64,000 nt of DNA from Corella eumyota (GCA_963082875.1 OY720103.1:3224001-3288000), one strand, 5' to 3'. Shown: positions 21,197-34,781, counted from the first letter of the stretch. The notes: generated by a model not told the origin, from the sequence alone. Numbers and translations are program-made.

Positions 21197-24100
21197 ATGA
21201 GGGCTGGAGTAGCTGCCAGTAGAAAACTAAAGGTAAATAAATTATTTCTCAATCTGACATTTACAAAAAAAAAATTTATTTAATTTTTTTAATATTTTTA
21301 AATTCTATTTTAATTATTGCCAAGCTGCGAATTTTTTTTTTTAATTACCTCGATCAATGTTTTGCGCGGAAAAAAATTTTAACCGGTAGATGATGCTGCC
21401 GACACGAAAAATGTAGCCTGAAAAATGGCAAAACGCTCTGAAGTATTTTATTTTTATACATTGTCATTACTTTTGAAATATTTTTTACCAATGTGGATAC
21501 AATAAAAATAACTCAAAGTAATAAAAAAGTAAATGTAGTTATTATTCTCTAAATATATATATGCTAAAAGGCATTAAAAATACTCGTATAGGAAATTACG
21601 TTAAACAAAAACGACTATTTTATACAGTTAAAATTTTGATCCATTCCCACTGCATTCACTAGCAGGCAATTTGGCACAATTTGCGCAACTTAAAACCCAT
21701 ATAACACACACCCGTTTACTATACCTTCATTAAATATGCAACACCTCAAGTCCTGTTCTCATATTATTGAAATAGCTACAAAAGGGTCGTGTGTATATAT
21801 GTTGCAAGGACAAAATTAATAAATAATGAATCGAGAATTTGGAGCGTTTAAACAATGTGAAAGTCATTTACACCTTTTGACTAAATTATATGGAAAAAAA
21901 TCGTTTTTTTATGGGGATTTTATATTGCTGCTTAAATATTAATTTTTTTGCGGTAAATTGTAAATACTTTTTTTATTGTCTTTTTTTATCTCAAATTTAT
22001 TTTTAATTTAATTTTAATACAAATATTTCAAATTTATTTTTAATTTAATTTTAATACAAAAAGAATTGTGGAAAAAATATAATTCAAAACGTTTTATTTA
22101 AAATCTACTTGAATTAAAACGATTATTGATTCGAAATTCCCAGAATAAAGAATAAATCGAAATAAAATGTCATTAAAATTAAAAGTTGAATAATTTTCAA
22201 TCACATTGAAGAAATAAACTTTTCTTAAAGTTTAATTGTTTTTTTATTGAATTTTTCACAAATTTCAGAAAAAGTTTAATTTAATATTTTACAAACTTCA
22301 ATTTTTTTACAATAAAAATTAGGGATTTCTTTTTTGGAAAATCAGAAACAAAAATTCCTATAAAGATGCAAACCACACCTTTATTTATGTTTAAAAAAAT
22401 GCATTTCCCAATACCTATATTTTATTTTCAAGTACAAATATATTTAAAAATTTATTTCGTTTCAAATTATTACAAATACTATAAGACACTTAAAAAAATA
22501 AAGTTAAACGAGTTTTCACAAGACAATAAAATGTTTAACCTATATTTAAACAACGCCAATTAGACTAACATAAGGTCAAGTTAGCGCACAAACTTAGACC
22601 AATTAAGCCCTTATTTTCCCATTGCATTCACCTGTTTAAAAGGCATTTGAGTTGACATTTTTATGGCTCTTAAAGCCCGTAACAAAGACCGATTATCACT
22701 AATCTGCACACGGTAAAACTATTAAAAATTTTGTGCCCTATTATTGTGGCAAACATTCTTCCAAAAGGGACATCAATTATTAATCGTAGACCTTAGAATC
22801 GGAAAGATATAAATTCGATTGTAACAGTTACGAAGTTGGTATTAGTCCTCGGAGCGCGGTGCTACAAGTTTTAAATTACAGTTTTCGAAGTAAGCTTAAG
22901 GTAATGTTACAAAGCAAAATATGTTTAAATCAAATCTATATCTTATCGAAAAAAAAATGTTTTTTAATCAGACAAAAAACATTAGGGTCCAGAAGATCAG
23001 TTTAAAATTTAGAAGCAGACTTTTAAGAGGAGATTTTAACCAAAACCAATAAAGTTTTATATTATAGTATAGTCAACATTTTAAATTAAAAATCAACGTT
23101 AAATTTGGTAATGTATACCAACAACGCGTTATTAAACTATAACATTCTTAAAATTATTGGCATGGATAAAAAAGCGAGGGGTTTTACTTGAAAAATTAAA
23201 GAAAAAATAGAAAGTTGACCTCGAAAAAGAAATTTTAAAAACAATTAAAATTTTTTCATGAAACAAATTATTGATTAAAGATTTGTCGGCTAATCAGTTT
23301 TAATTTCGATTTCTGTGCGTCCTTCAGCGCCATAAATTATTTATCTTTTTCTTCCTCTGCGGTATGGGGTTGATCAATGATTCGCCTTTTTCGCCGTTTT
23401 TCCTTAATTTTATCAGCTCCCCGAAGTGTGATAACCATCTAATGGCCTAAAACACACACCTCCGATTACGACTAAAAGCTTTTTTTTCCGATAACGTGAC
23501 AAACTCCTATTTTGGGACGATTAGTCACTAATGTGTTGTAACTACGACTGTACATTAACTCAGAGTCGAATTTTACTTAAACTTAGGTTATACTAAAGTT
23601 TACAAAGTACTACGATAGCTATAAGTTAAATAAAACTTAACAATAAATTAACTAACTACTTTTTGTGTTTTAGCCTAAGCCGCCCGAAAAAAATGCAGAT
23701 GAAACCAATAAGCTAAAACAAACCAGTAAAACCAACGGGCAAAGGCCATTAAGAAACGACCAGCATAATAAAAGAGAAAGAAATTTATCAAACCAAAAAA
23801 GAACTAAGAATAATTTAGCAGTAACTTCACAGGCAACTAAAGAAGCAATTTCTCCTCTTTCCGAACTCGGATTAAGAGAAGCTTACTCTTCCAGAGAAGA
23901 GGTTGAAAGAGCGTCTCTTCTCCCTAAGAAATCTCCGTCATCTTTATATTCGACGGATCAGTCTTTTTCAGAGCGAAAAAAATTATCCGCGGATAAGTTA
24001 CTTAGTTCGGACTCGACAACGCCCGATGCTGTAAAACGGGTGCTGTCAAACGGACGCGCGTTTTCACAACATTCCGGGGAGTTTTCGGACGAATACAAGC

Positions 24101-24420
24101 GTCCGCGGACTTTAGCCAACGTGGCTAGTTCCGTGGTGGCAGCGGGGGCTACGGCCTCTCGCAATGAAAACTTAGTAGCCACGCGAAAAATGTACTATAG
24201 AAAGGCGATAGGCCTCATGGTAGGCGGTGGGTTTATATTTTCAGTGGGTATCGCCCTAGCCGCGTTGTACTTTGCTGGCTACAAGACATTTCAAATGATA
24301 GGACCGATATGCTTGTCAATAGGCCTGCTACTTGGGGTATGCGGTCTGGTATGGATACCTATTATTAACACAAAACTTAAAAGAAAACAACAAATGATGG
24401 CGCGAACGTTTAGTTTATGA
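21197..24420 (+). CDS. PIRT-like two-pass membrane protein
   Basis: Proposed exons 21197-21232 (MRAGVAASRKLK, donor GTAAAT) and 23674-24420 after acceptor TTGTGTTTTAG; frames agree, 260 residues. Residues about 185-252 resemble phosphoinositide-interacting regulator of TRP channels: MYYRKAIGLMVGGG, then MIGPICLSIGLLL and VCGLVWIPII, then basic KLKRKQQ. Two membrane helices at about 190-214 and 220-243. Vertebrate PIRT is about 137 residues and binds PI(4,5)P2 through its basic C-terminal tail to modulate TRPV1/TRPM8. The Ser/Lys-rich N-terminal 180 residues have no counterpart I know. Exon 2 has no good ATG before Met135, which supports a short first exon; that exon is the weakest part. The intron is 2441 bp, long for this window. 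Confidence 0.75.
21992..22060. repeat. 37-bp tandem duplication in PIRT-like intron
   Basis: Two adjacent copies of a unit starting CAAATTTATTTTTAATTTAA, the second slightly shorter. Simple AT-rich slippage or duplication. Confidence 0.85.
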
Positions 24421-25310
24421 GTTTTTGGTAGCACTGTTTTCTTACTTATTGATGACGTCATGTTTTCTAAAATAATGCCAGTATTTATCAATCATATTTA
24501 AAGCTTTCACTGTCAGTTGACTGGCAATTTAAAAACCGTGGCAATATTTAATGCTCTTTTTTATGTTATTTATGTTTTACAATGAGTTTTTTTTTGTCAG
24601 AACTGCTACTCTAATGTTTCATTTAAACTTACATTTCTAATAGCAGAAATAAAAGTTGTTAAGGCCAGGTTTTTAAATCAAATATTGTGTGTTTCTTATG
24701 ACCCTACTCAATAAACAATAATGAACCACGCAGTAACACTTCTTACTTTTTTATAGACTTAAAATTAGATTCATAAATGACTAATAATATACAAACATAA
24801 ACAAACATTTACCTTGTACAAACAGCTGAAAATTTCGTTCAAATAAATTCACTTCTGCAATTCTTGTGAGCTCAATTGCTTGAAAATACTACAGTAAATA
24901 TTTAAACTTACAATTAAACAGTTTTTTAAGATTAGTTTTAGTTATGTTTAGCAATACACGTGCAAAAAAGGTGTCGCAATTACTGACCTTCAACTGCCTA
25001 AATCCATTTAACCAGCTGTTCGGCGTGCTTATTTTACATTATAAGCAGTAATTCCAACGTAATAACCATGTTTTTTTAAATATTGCAACATGTTTAATCT
25101 CAAATAAACAGCTTTAGGTGAATATTATTAAATTTAAACTGTTTACATTTTTTCCTAAAATTTGACAACAAAAAATGTCCATAGAAATTGTATAAAAAAT
25201 AGTTTATAAAATAATCAATCGAGCGTGCAAGAATAAAATCCCCTTTTTATACTTCTACTACAAATGCAAAGCACGCTACTCAAAAAGGGTAAAAATTTAA
25301 GGAGTTAAAA
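24421..25310. other. spacer PIRT-like to DCXR-like
   Basis: 3-prime UTR or flank of the PIRT-like gene (AATAAA-type signals near 24646 and 24710) and 5-prime flank of the DCXR-like gene. No other feature recognised. Confidence 0.5.
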
Positions 25311-26833
25311 ATGGATTTTACCGGTAAAAGATGTCTTGTAACTGGTGCTGGAAAAGGTATGTAAAATAGGTTTTCAATCAGCAATACTTTTGCGAAAATC
25401 AAAATTGATATATATTTTATAAATTTCACGTAAATCAAGATTATAATTTTATTAACAAAAATAACTTTTTATACAGGAATTGGTCGGGAAATTGCCAAGA
25501 AAATGGTAGAATACAAAGCTCAAGTTTTTGCCATAAGCAGAACTCTAAGTGACCTGGAAAGTTTAAAAACAGAGGTATAAAAAACATTTTCAACGTTTCA
25601 CAAATTGTAGCTTTAAGAAATTTACGTTAAAAAATTATCTTTATTAAAAGTGTCCATCTATCAATATTGTGCATTGTGATTTAACAAATACAAGTGATAT
25701 GGAGGAAAAAGTAAAATCTTGTGGAGAAATTGACTTATTGGTTAACAACGCTGCTATTGCTATTTGCGAGTCTTGTTTGGAAATATCTGCTGAAAATATT
25801 GACAAGTTCGAAATCTTATTACTTTTTCTTTTATTTAGATGCATGATTTTTATATTTGTATTAGCTAAAGGTTCTTTATAAAGCTTTATAAAAATTTAGG
25901 CAGCTACTCCTTTCTAAATTTAAGAGGTTTTATTTTTTATAATTTTAGGCAATTAGCAATTAATGTCAAGGCCCCCTTGCTGCTAACCCAGGTAATATAC
26001 TATATCAGTTCATAACTAAAAGACAATTTATACATAAAAACAATAAGTGAAAAATTGAAAGTAACAAACAAACTTTTGGACCTATTTAGATAATTGCAAA
26101 AGGAATGATTGCCCGAAAACAGGGAGGAAGTATCGTTAACATTTCCAGCCAGGCAGGTCTTATTGGATTTAGGAATCATGCTGTTTATGGAGCAAGCAAA
26201 GCAGCTCTTGATAACATCACAAAAACATTCTCCCTCGAACTGGGAGAGCATAAGGTAAAATTCAAAAAATAAATTTTTGTAAAAATGTGTCAATATTTTT
26301 TATGTGATCTTTTTACAAATATTCATATTTTAATTGACATTTAAAACATAGAATAATTTTTCATCAGTTTGGCCCTTATAATAACATTTTAACATGAACC
26401 CCATATTTTTACCCCTTTTTTAGATAAGAGTAAATGCTGTTAACCCAACAGTTACCCTGTCAGCGATGTCTCAAGTTGGTTGGTCAGATCCTGTGAAGGC
26501 AAACAAAATGAAATCCCATATTCCATTAGGAAGATTCTCAGGTAAAAATGGAAATAAAATCTATTTTTATCCTTAAAAAGTAACTTACTAATGTCACGTT
26601 AAATTTGATATGATAATGGTACCAGCAGTTGGAATCGAACAAGCTACTACAAGTTTAAAGCCAAGATGCTTACCATTTTTTTACAATCGGATATTTATTG
26701 TATAAAATTCTTATTTTTAGAGGTAAGTGAGGTGGTATCAGTTGTGGTTTTTCTTCTCAGTGATCAAGCCTCAATGGTGAATGGAGTTTGTTTGCCAATA
26801 GATGGTGGAGCATTGGCCAGCTTTAACACATAG
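25311..26833 (+). CDS. DCXR: dicarbonyl/L-xylulose reductase-like short-chain dehydrogenase
   Basis: Seven exons: 25311-25356, 25477-25574, 25651-25805, 25949-25991, 26090-26254, 26424-26541, 26721-26833; 245 residues against 244 in human DCXR. Classical SDR motifs: TGAGKGIG (11-18), CDLTN, NNAA (80-83), Ser134, Y147-GAS-K151, and a C-terminal PIDGG. The early MDFTGKRCLVTGAGKGIG and SISRT-type cofactor loop (AISRT) match the DCXR/carbonyl reductase 2 tetramer family. Family role: NADPH reduction of L-xylulose and alpha-dicarbonyls in the cytosol or at membranes. The C-terminus ends FNT rather than a typical reductase tail. Convergent with EXOC7, 508 bp apart. Confidence 0.88.
26617..26692 (-). 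repeat. decayed tRNA-derived SINE head in DCXR intron 6
   Basis: Reverse complement contains TGGTAAGCATCTTGG (A-box-like) and GTTCGATTCCAACTGCTGG (B-box-like) at tRNA-like spacing. No tail recognised. A relic, not a tRNA gene. Confidence 0.45.
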
Positions 26834-27341
26834 GACAATCATTTGAAGCATCAGGCTTACATGTTTATAAAGTTTTCGATTGCCTTAATAAATTCCTTTT
26901 AAATGCTGTATTGCCAATTTAAATTCTATTCAAGAATCATTTTCCTGTATTTAATATCTAGACTGCGAAGTTGAACAATTACAAGATTTCATATTTACTA
27001 TTTCAGATTAAAGTACAATCACTGTTTTATAATTTTGCCTTGGTATGTTAACCTTTAAAATAAAATCATATTTTTTGTGTTTTCTTATAATGTAATTTAT
27101 AATATTTATTGTACTATAATTAGTAAATACAATATCATTAATATACAACAGCATTGCTTTTTGAAGGGAGGGTACAATAATTTAAAATAGTTTTGACTGA
27201 TTATTGTAAAATAACTCACAAGCTAGATATGTGGCTTGTATAATACTTAGTAATAGATATATATTAATATTAGATCTGATATACAAAAACTAGCAAAAAA
27301 TATTGAAAAATCACCATCTAGGTTTATTATTTGGGACTGAT
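26834..27341. other. convergent 3-prime flanks DCXR / EXOC7
   Basis: 508 bp between two stop codons on opposite strands. An AATAAA-like signal near 26887 serves the + gene. Nothing else seen. Confidence 0.5.
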
Positions 27342-30300
27342 TTAAAAATTGATTGTGTCAGAAGATTGGCTGAAAATGTGGTTGATATTTTCTTCTATCT
27401 GATCAGGGTTAAATTTTAAATATTTTTCCATGTTTTTAGTAAACTGAACCATTCTGTATCTGTAAGAGAAATGGATAATATTTTAAAAGAAACAACAAAA
27501 ACTTAAAGAATGCAAAAAAGACTAAGTTTATTTAAGCTATAGCAGATTGATATTATTCAAAAATTCCTCCAGAGATTTTCTAAAACCTCTTTTTGAAAAA
27601 TTTCAAAATATTTTTACAAACCTTTTTAGGAAGTCACTGTATGGTTGCACAATTTTCTGTTTAACAGAACTTCTTATTTCTTTTCTGATGTCAGCATTAG
27701 GCATAGCCCACTGTCTATGCAGTCTTACTATTTCCTCAAAGTCATTGTTAAATGACTTAAATTTGTCCTTGACAACCTGCTTTTCTTTGTCCTTTAACTA
27801 AAAATCAAAATTTTGGGAGTTTTAGACAAATTTATGTTACAAAAATATAATAAATATTGCACAACTAATGTTGCTTTTAAAAATTTAACAATGTGACAGC
27901 AGTGGGAATCAATCTCAGAACCTTAGGCATAATTATATCGACAAAGTTTTAACATAACAAAAAAAAATTATGCCCCCCAAAAAATTTGATTAAAATATTT
28001 TAATTTTTAATAAACTAACCTTAATGCCAGGTTGAGTATTGACAACAATTCCCTTGTTCTCATCAGTCAGATAAGAGGCAAATTTATCCCAAGACTTGAG
28101 ATATCTCGACATCTGGTTGTCGATAATTCTCTCATAAATTTTCTCTACATCAGCTGTTATGGTTTGGACCAAATCAAGTAAATCATACCTAAGATAATAA
28201 ACATTAAATTCAATACACTGTAACCTACGTTTTTACATAGTCCCTAGTTAAAGACCCTAGTTAAAGATCCAATTTATAGGCCTACAAAATAAATAAAACT
28301 GCAACTTTTGGTGCACAAGTTAACTTTTGCAAAAAAATATTAATTGAAAGTTGCAACCATATCAAGACTATTAAGATGTTAAGTGACAGGGTTATTGACT
28401 AGTATTTAGTTAATTACATACCTGTTTAAAGCTTTTAGAATGAAGTGGTAGTTGTTGAGTAAGAAAATGGAAGCCAAAGAAATGTCGGGATACACTCTTG
28501 ACTTATTCTCCAAATTTAGCTTCAAAGCACCAAGAACTTGAACTAGAATTAAAAAATACAAAAGCATAACAACTTAAGTGAGTAGATTTCTAAAAATAAA
28601 TCATTTTATATACCTATATATTCAGCTAGGCATTCTTTAACCTTGGACCTTGGGGGCTGGACTTCCATCTGTTGTGCAGCCAACATACCACCAGCAGTGT
28701 CAACATTTTGTGCTAACTGCTGCATAAACAGGATAGCCTTCCAAAATAAAAATAAAAAAATAAATTTTAAACAAAAATGAAACAACCTCAGTAGCACTTA
28801 ATACTAGAAAGGAATAGACAACTGCAGACTGGGTTTGATTTGTATTAACATTTTATACAGCTGTGAAGTTGGCCTTTTTTACTCAAATATCAAAAATAAG
28901 AACTTTCCTACATTGCTTGTAAGTTCATGAACGGTTCCATCTTTCGGCATGTTGGATTCCTTCTCTGGATCTCTCTGCATAAAAATACTAAAAATTTAAA
29001 AATTCCTTACTTCTAAATTTAATTATAATATTTTTTGAATAACCAAAACAATTCTTTACCCTGACACAGTCAGTAAAATCTTGCAAGACCTCCACGCCAA
29101 CTAAGTCCAGCTCTTCAATAAGACGAGGAAGTTTTAACTGATTGACATCAGATATCATCTAAAATTTCAAAATAACACCTTTATGTCAAAAAAACAGCAT
29201 ATCAATTTAAAAATGCTACTGATGAACTTTAAAGTCATATATTAACGATATTTTTGTACTCAAAAATTAATAAAGTTGGTGTCACTGAACACAAAAATGA
29301 TTTTAACTTTAAATAATTTTACCTACTTTTTAAGTTATTCAACTTTTAAAACAAAATTTAAATTAAATAAAAAAAAAGAAAGGGAAGCCCTGTTTGTTAT
29401 GACGTAGAAAGTACTAGCGTGTATACATTCACTATGCTACTTGGTACTTTTTACGTCACACAAAAAATATGGTAACCTGGTTTTTTATGTTAATCATTTT
29501 CCAGTATTTTTCAAAATTAAATTGTAAGTACCACAGACATTTTTTAAAGGTTCTAAAGGCATTTTGTGATTCATTGTCAACCATACTAATGTGCTATATA
29601 CATCACTTACAAAATTGCAAAACTCTGTAACATAACACTTTAAATATTGTCAATTTATCTAAAAAGTTAATGAAGCAAATGCTAAACTGTGTGAATAATT
29701 TAGAAAGATAAGAGTTATATATGTACCCTTGATAGTTCATTATATTCTGGCAATGTTTCTTTTAAATGCTTAATAGCAGGAAACAGGTTGGCTATAGAAG
29801 GGTGGTCGTGTCTGGAAATACATTGTTTTGCATACTGAACAAATTTCTGTAAGTACAAAATAAAAGTTTAAGTATGTGCCTATTAAATGACAACTCTGGG
29901 TTTGATTTCCACTGCTACCATTTAAAAAATCACAAAAATTCATAGAGGACAGAATAATTAACAAAACTGATATGGGCAACTTTGAAACATAACAAAATTA
30001 GAAATAGTTGTATAGGCTTTTACTTAAATCTAAATATATAAACATTACAAATTACTTGTCCTTCTGCTACGATTAAGTCCAATGGTGCTGAAATAATTTC
30101 ATTAAAAACTCTCTTTTTACTTTTATCACCAATAATAACTTGCATCGTCGTTAGCTCAGTCTAAATAAAGCAATAGCATACCAGTTAAAATATTCAACTC
30201 TTAATAAAATTTAACCAGTTATGCTACTAACTTACATTAATTAGTCTTATGCATGCAGATACCATCTTAATAAAAGGATCAAGATCTAATTCTATAACTT

Positions 30301-33300
30301 CTTCTTCAGGTATAGGGAGATGTGATGATCGACCTAACCCTTTACCCCAACAATAAAAAGATTGTAAATATAATAAACAGAATGTTTTATATAAATTATT
30401 TTTTATATAAATTAAAGTGTAGTTTTCTAAAAAAAAATGTATAAATAGCAGTTTGTATTTTTTTTAAATATATTTAATTGTAAATACACAAATTATTAAT
30501 TAAAAAAGCATGCAATTTAGATAACAACAAAATTTAAGTTAAAAAAGAGCACAACATAAAAAAGTGATAAATAGAAACATGCAAACATGCAATAAACAAG
30601 TTCGTTAAAACAACATTAGTTTAACAAACAAACAAAACAATTTTCAGTTTTCGAAAACCAATCAACCCCATTTTTAAGGAAAGTAAAACCAAAAAAGCAG
30701 CAAATTTAGGCAATTTTATTTTAATTCAAATAAAAACAGCATTTTAAGGCAAAAGGCTATTTTAAACTTAGTTTAAAATAAAGAAAGAAAGGGTGTACTT
30801 AAAAAGCATTTGTCGTGTAAAATTTATGTAAAGTATTCGTGTATTTTTGTTCTATGTGAAGTGCATTATATATCATGCAAAAATATATAATTTTAATATT
30901 GAACAAGGTATCTCAGGTCAGATAGTAGTAAATAAAACTAACATTGAATTAAATGCCTATTTATGCCAAAGTGTTTTTCTTATTTATCTTGCAAAATTTT
31001 TTTTCAATTTTATATAAAAATAATGCGTGGTGTGCTTAACATCTTTAAAAAACAAAATGTGTGTGCATTTGTGTTTGCATAAATTTTATGATTTCATGCG
31101 ATTAAAAACAGAGAGAAAGCTAAGCAGAAACATTTGTTAACCTCCTTCCTTTCTTCTATCATATTGTCTGTAAAGGAACATTTTTTACAACAACAAAAAC
31201 ACGACAATAACAAAAAACAGAAATAAAGAAAAATTTAAAGCAAGTTTTCAGACTTTGCTCTATGACAAAAAAGTATTTTTTTATCAACAGCAATAACTAC
31301 AACAACAATAGAAAAAAAACAACCAAAAAAATAACAATTCTAAAAACTGGAAATATTTCCCAAACTCCTGTTTAAGCTGTTAAATCGTAACATATTACAA
31401 TGACAAAAAAAAAAGGAGAAAATATTAGTGTGTTAGTTATGAATATATTTCTATAAAACAAAATCACAAAAAAGAGCCCCTTGAGCAACTTTAAAAATAA
31501 CAACCACTAAAGTAATCACCAACTTTGTTTTGTTAAATAAAAATTACCATTTTTCAATTCTCAAAATTATCAACTAAAATTTTAAATTTTAAAAACAATT
31601 CGTAAATATGAATTAATAAAAACTAAATTGTTAAAAATCAAGTTAGAAAATAATTTAAAAATTAACAATGGGTATCAATTAACTTCCACCATTACCAACA
31701 AAACCACTCTATTTTAAAATCGCAAACAATTATTTTTCCACACACTATAACAATCAAATGTAAAATTAAATCTCACAAACACAAAACTAACTCAACTTAG
31801 ATAGGGTTAAACAAGGGCTTGTTTATAATTTAAAGATACTAATATGCCCCATTAAAAGGCTGTTAAATCATTACCATTGCAAAATTTATAGTTGACAGAA
31901 TTGTTCGATAACTATTGTATTATCTATTATAAATGCCAAGTTAAAAGTGCATAACACTAATTTAAATATAAACAAGCCCCATACTACATCAACATTCAAT
32001 AAATGCCACTAAAACATGGGTTTATGTTATAAGGTACCTCCCACACTAATACTCTGCAAGGATTCCTTTCTTAACAGAGTACTGGCCTTTCTTGAAAAAT
32101 TACTGAAAACAAAAAAGCTCAAACCATAATTAATTGCCCTAAAATGTTTGATAAAAAGTAATGGTTTTAACATAAAATGGCCCCTTGCTAAAGAAAACAA
32201 ATTGGTTACAAATTTTAAATGTTAAAAGATATAATAAAATTTTAACAAATGTAATAACGGTTTAGATTACAAATACCTAGGTCTACGAGCTCCACCCTTC
32301 TTTGGTGTTGTAGCAACTGAGCTTATTTTTCGTGAGTTCTAATATTAAAAACAGATGTTTAAATAAACTAATCTTAAGTGTGTTGTTTTAACATTTTAAA
32401 TAATTCGTATGGGTTTACATATCTAGTTAAGAAAATTTCAACATAAAGGTACTAACAAGACATAACTTAAACTTCTTTTTTATTTTTAAAAATTAAAGTA
32501 CTTACACTAGCAGGGGCAAGGCCTTTAACATACTCTTTTAAACTAAAAAAAGATTTTAATTTAGGTAAAAACAACAATCATAATATTAAAAATACAAGAT
32601 ACAATTTGTTCCTGATGATATAAAATCATTTTTTAAATAGTTTACCTTGTTAATGTTCTTATAAGATTAGTTGATCTTATGTCAGCATATGTGTTGGTAA
32701 AACCTAAAATAATACAAATTTATTAAAAATTACAAAAATATCATATTTGATGTTGGTGTTAGTTTTTTAAACCTTACCTTGAGTCTTGCCAGGTCCTGTA
32801 AGCCACGTAGCAATTAGAGATAAATCTGAGATTGTTTTTTCAGGCAACTGGGAAGGTACCTCACTGCCTATAGAAAAAAAAGACATAAAAAGATAGATAT
32901 CATAGTTAGTATAAATGTATTGACAGGCATACTAGTTATACCTTTTACAGCAATAATCTCAATAAGTTTATTGGGTAACATCGGTCTAGTTTGTCTACTA
33001 AGTTGAGTTTTAAATTCTTTTTCAAGACTTTCTTTTCCACTTTCGAATAAACCATTCTATAAATAAAAACATGAAAATTTAAAATTATGGGACCTGTAGC
33101 CTGTAGAAAGCTACCTTCGAAAAATCTTAACTTACAACTTTGTTTAGTTCGGGAGAGTCTGGGCTGTTTTCTGAGAAGAACCTGACAGCTTGTGACAGAC
33201 TTTCCATTGATTTCAAATACTCTTCTACTTGTCTGCTGGGCCTAAACAATTAAGTATAGCTTTAACATAAGGTACCAACATTAAACAAGTTAAAAATCTA

Positions 33301-34781
33301 TCCATTTTAAGATTTTTTTCTTTAATGTAAAATCATATAAAATCATCTGCTTCTGTGAAATGGTAAAATTAAATATTCACCCTTGTCGAAGCATTGGTTC
33401 AACTCTCTGGGCAACATGATGATATCCAATAACATGGTCCAATGCAGAAAGAGTTTTATCAATATCTAATTATAAAGAAGTGAACTTAAACTTAAATGAT
33501 TCTATTTAAATGAAAACATTGCATTTAGAGTTTTTTATGTATACCAGCAGTGATGTGTAAGAATACTTGATACACCACATAAGGTCAAGGGTTTAATCCC
33601 CAGTGATCTTATGCTGTAGCGCCCTAGAGTAAGGCGTTAAAAACAGTATGAACTCCTGCCAAGTCAGCACTTAATCCGTAGCATAATTATCGAGCAATTT
33701 AATCTACATAATATCCCAAACTGCTAAAAGGCAACTCTGGACTGGGTGTTGCTGCTCTATGTTTAGGTCGCGCATTCAACCTTCCCACATCGAGGATAAC
33801 GATATAGGCCTATACAAAATATAAAATATATATAGCCTACTTATTTGTTAGTGAACTACACGATTTGAATCTTGAATCAAAGATAAAAGCAAAACAAAGC
33901 CTTACTATCCTGTAATCTTTGTAAATCCTTTGTTTTTCTATGAACAGGTAATATTGTGTCTTCTAATTTATGCAGTCGATCATCAAACTGACTAAGGATT
34001 GTAACCTAAAATTAAAACAATTTAAAATATAAAATTCTTTTTTAAATGTAAATAATATAAAAATTAAACAAATGTTTTGCATATATATACATTCAAAATT
34101 TTATAAAAAAATATTAAAACATCTGACCATGTTATTAGTTAAAGCATCAGCTGCCTTTAGACTTTCCTTCATCAATTCAGACTTTTTCCGTTCCTTAAAC
34201 AACCATGATACAGTTAATGTAAACACATTTATTAATAATAATTAAAACATACAACATTATTAAAAAACTAGGATTTTTAGAAGAAACCTACAGTTACAAA
34301 TAAACTCACTTACAAAAAACCTAGGATAGCATTGGTAAAGGGTTTATAACTAAATTCAGACTTAACCCTTCGACAAAAAGTGTGTTTTTTATCGCAGGTA
34401 TTTTCTATGGATCTCTATTAGTTTCGCACGCCCTACATAAACAGGGTGTGTGACCGAAATACGGCACATGTAATTAAACAAAGAGGTTGCATAAATTAAA
34501 CCCTTACCCTAACCCTCACATATTCAGTTTACCCATTAACACATCTGACTCGTAAAGCGGACTAAGTTATACTCATTGAAACATATTTCAACTAATTTTT
34601 AATGTCTGGTTAAACAATTGCCATACTTAGGTTATAACGCCTTGTTAAATTCGGGGGTGCGAAAGTAATAGAGATCCTTTTCTATTTAGTACAGTAGCCA
34701 AAGCAGCAATTAAAAAATCACTTATCGTACCTGCAGTAACTTTTCTTCGATTTCTTGTTTACGTCGGAATACGTCCTCCAT
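27342..34781 (-). CDS. EXOC7: exocyst complex component 7 (Exo70)
   Basis: Twenty-one exons in transcript order: 34731-34781, 34128-34193, 33906-34005, 33381-33465, 33136-33241, 32942-33056, 32778-32867, 32646-32703, 32506-32542, 32277-32338, 32038-32102, 30236-30339, 30056-30160, 29727-29846, 29060-29158, 28912-28974, 28614-28737, 28422-28542, 28020-28188, 27622-27797, 27342-27459. All in frame: 677 residues (human about 684-735). Landmarks: LQRLQDNIDKTLSALDHVI, PDSPELNK, RDPEKESNMPKDGTVHELTS. A basic Ser-rich linker (about 250-300) replaces the alternatively spliced linker of vertebrates. Exo70 tethers secretory vesicles at the plasma membrane through PI(4,5)P2 and Rho/Cdc42 contacts; the helical-rod C-terminus ends KYLKFNPDQIEENINHIF. 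The introns carry a MITE and several SINE relics. Confidence 0.94.
27893..27946 (-). repeat. decayed SINE head in EXOC7 intron
   Basis: Reverse complement contains AGATTGATTCCCACTGCTG, a B-box-like word similar to the SINE heads elsewhere in the window. No complete element. Confidence 0.35.
29882..29922 (+). repeat. decayed SINE head in EXOC7 intron
   Basis: Contains CTGGGTTTGATTTCCACTGC, resembling the B-box segment of the tRNA-derived SINEs here. Only this fragment is recognisable. Confidence 0.3.
33544..33830 (+). mobile_element. tRNA-derived SINE (family 1), diverged full-length copy
   Basis: Collinear with the reverse complement of 8844-9143: GGGTTTAATCCCCAGTG (B-box), CTGTAGCGCCCTAGAGTAAG, ATAATATCCCAAACTGC, TTTAGGTCGCGCATTCAAC, and an A-rich end. 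More mutated, so older. In the EXOC7 intron between exons 33381-33465 and 33906-34005. Confidence 0.85.
34409..34677. mobile_element. MITE with 25-bp inverted repeats and perfect 8-bp target duplication
   Basis: Left end GGATCTCTATTAGTTTCGCA and right end (reverse complement) GGATCTCTATTACTTTCGCA; the repeats extend to 25 bp with two mismatches. Both flanks are exactly TTTTCTAT (34401-34408 and 34678-34685), an 8-bp target-site duplication as made by hAT-type transposases. At 269 bp it has no coding capacity. It sits in EXOC7 intron 1. Perfect duplications suggest a recent insertion. Confidence 0.88.

Noticed and set aside
22366-22563. 65-codon open frame inside the PIRT-like intron
   Set aside because: Phe/Lys/Asn/Tyr-rich random composition, with no splice or promoter context.
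31139-31172. Extra EXOC7 exon with ACAG acceptor and a GTTAAC donor
   Set aside because: It would be 26 nt and put the next exon out of frame; direct joining of 32038 to 30339 keeps the frame.
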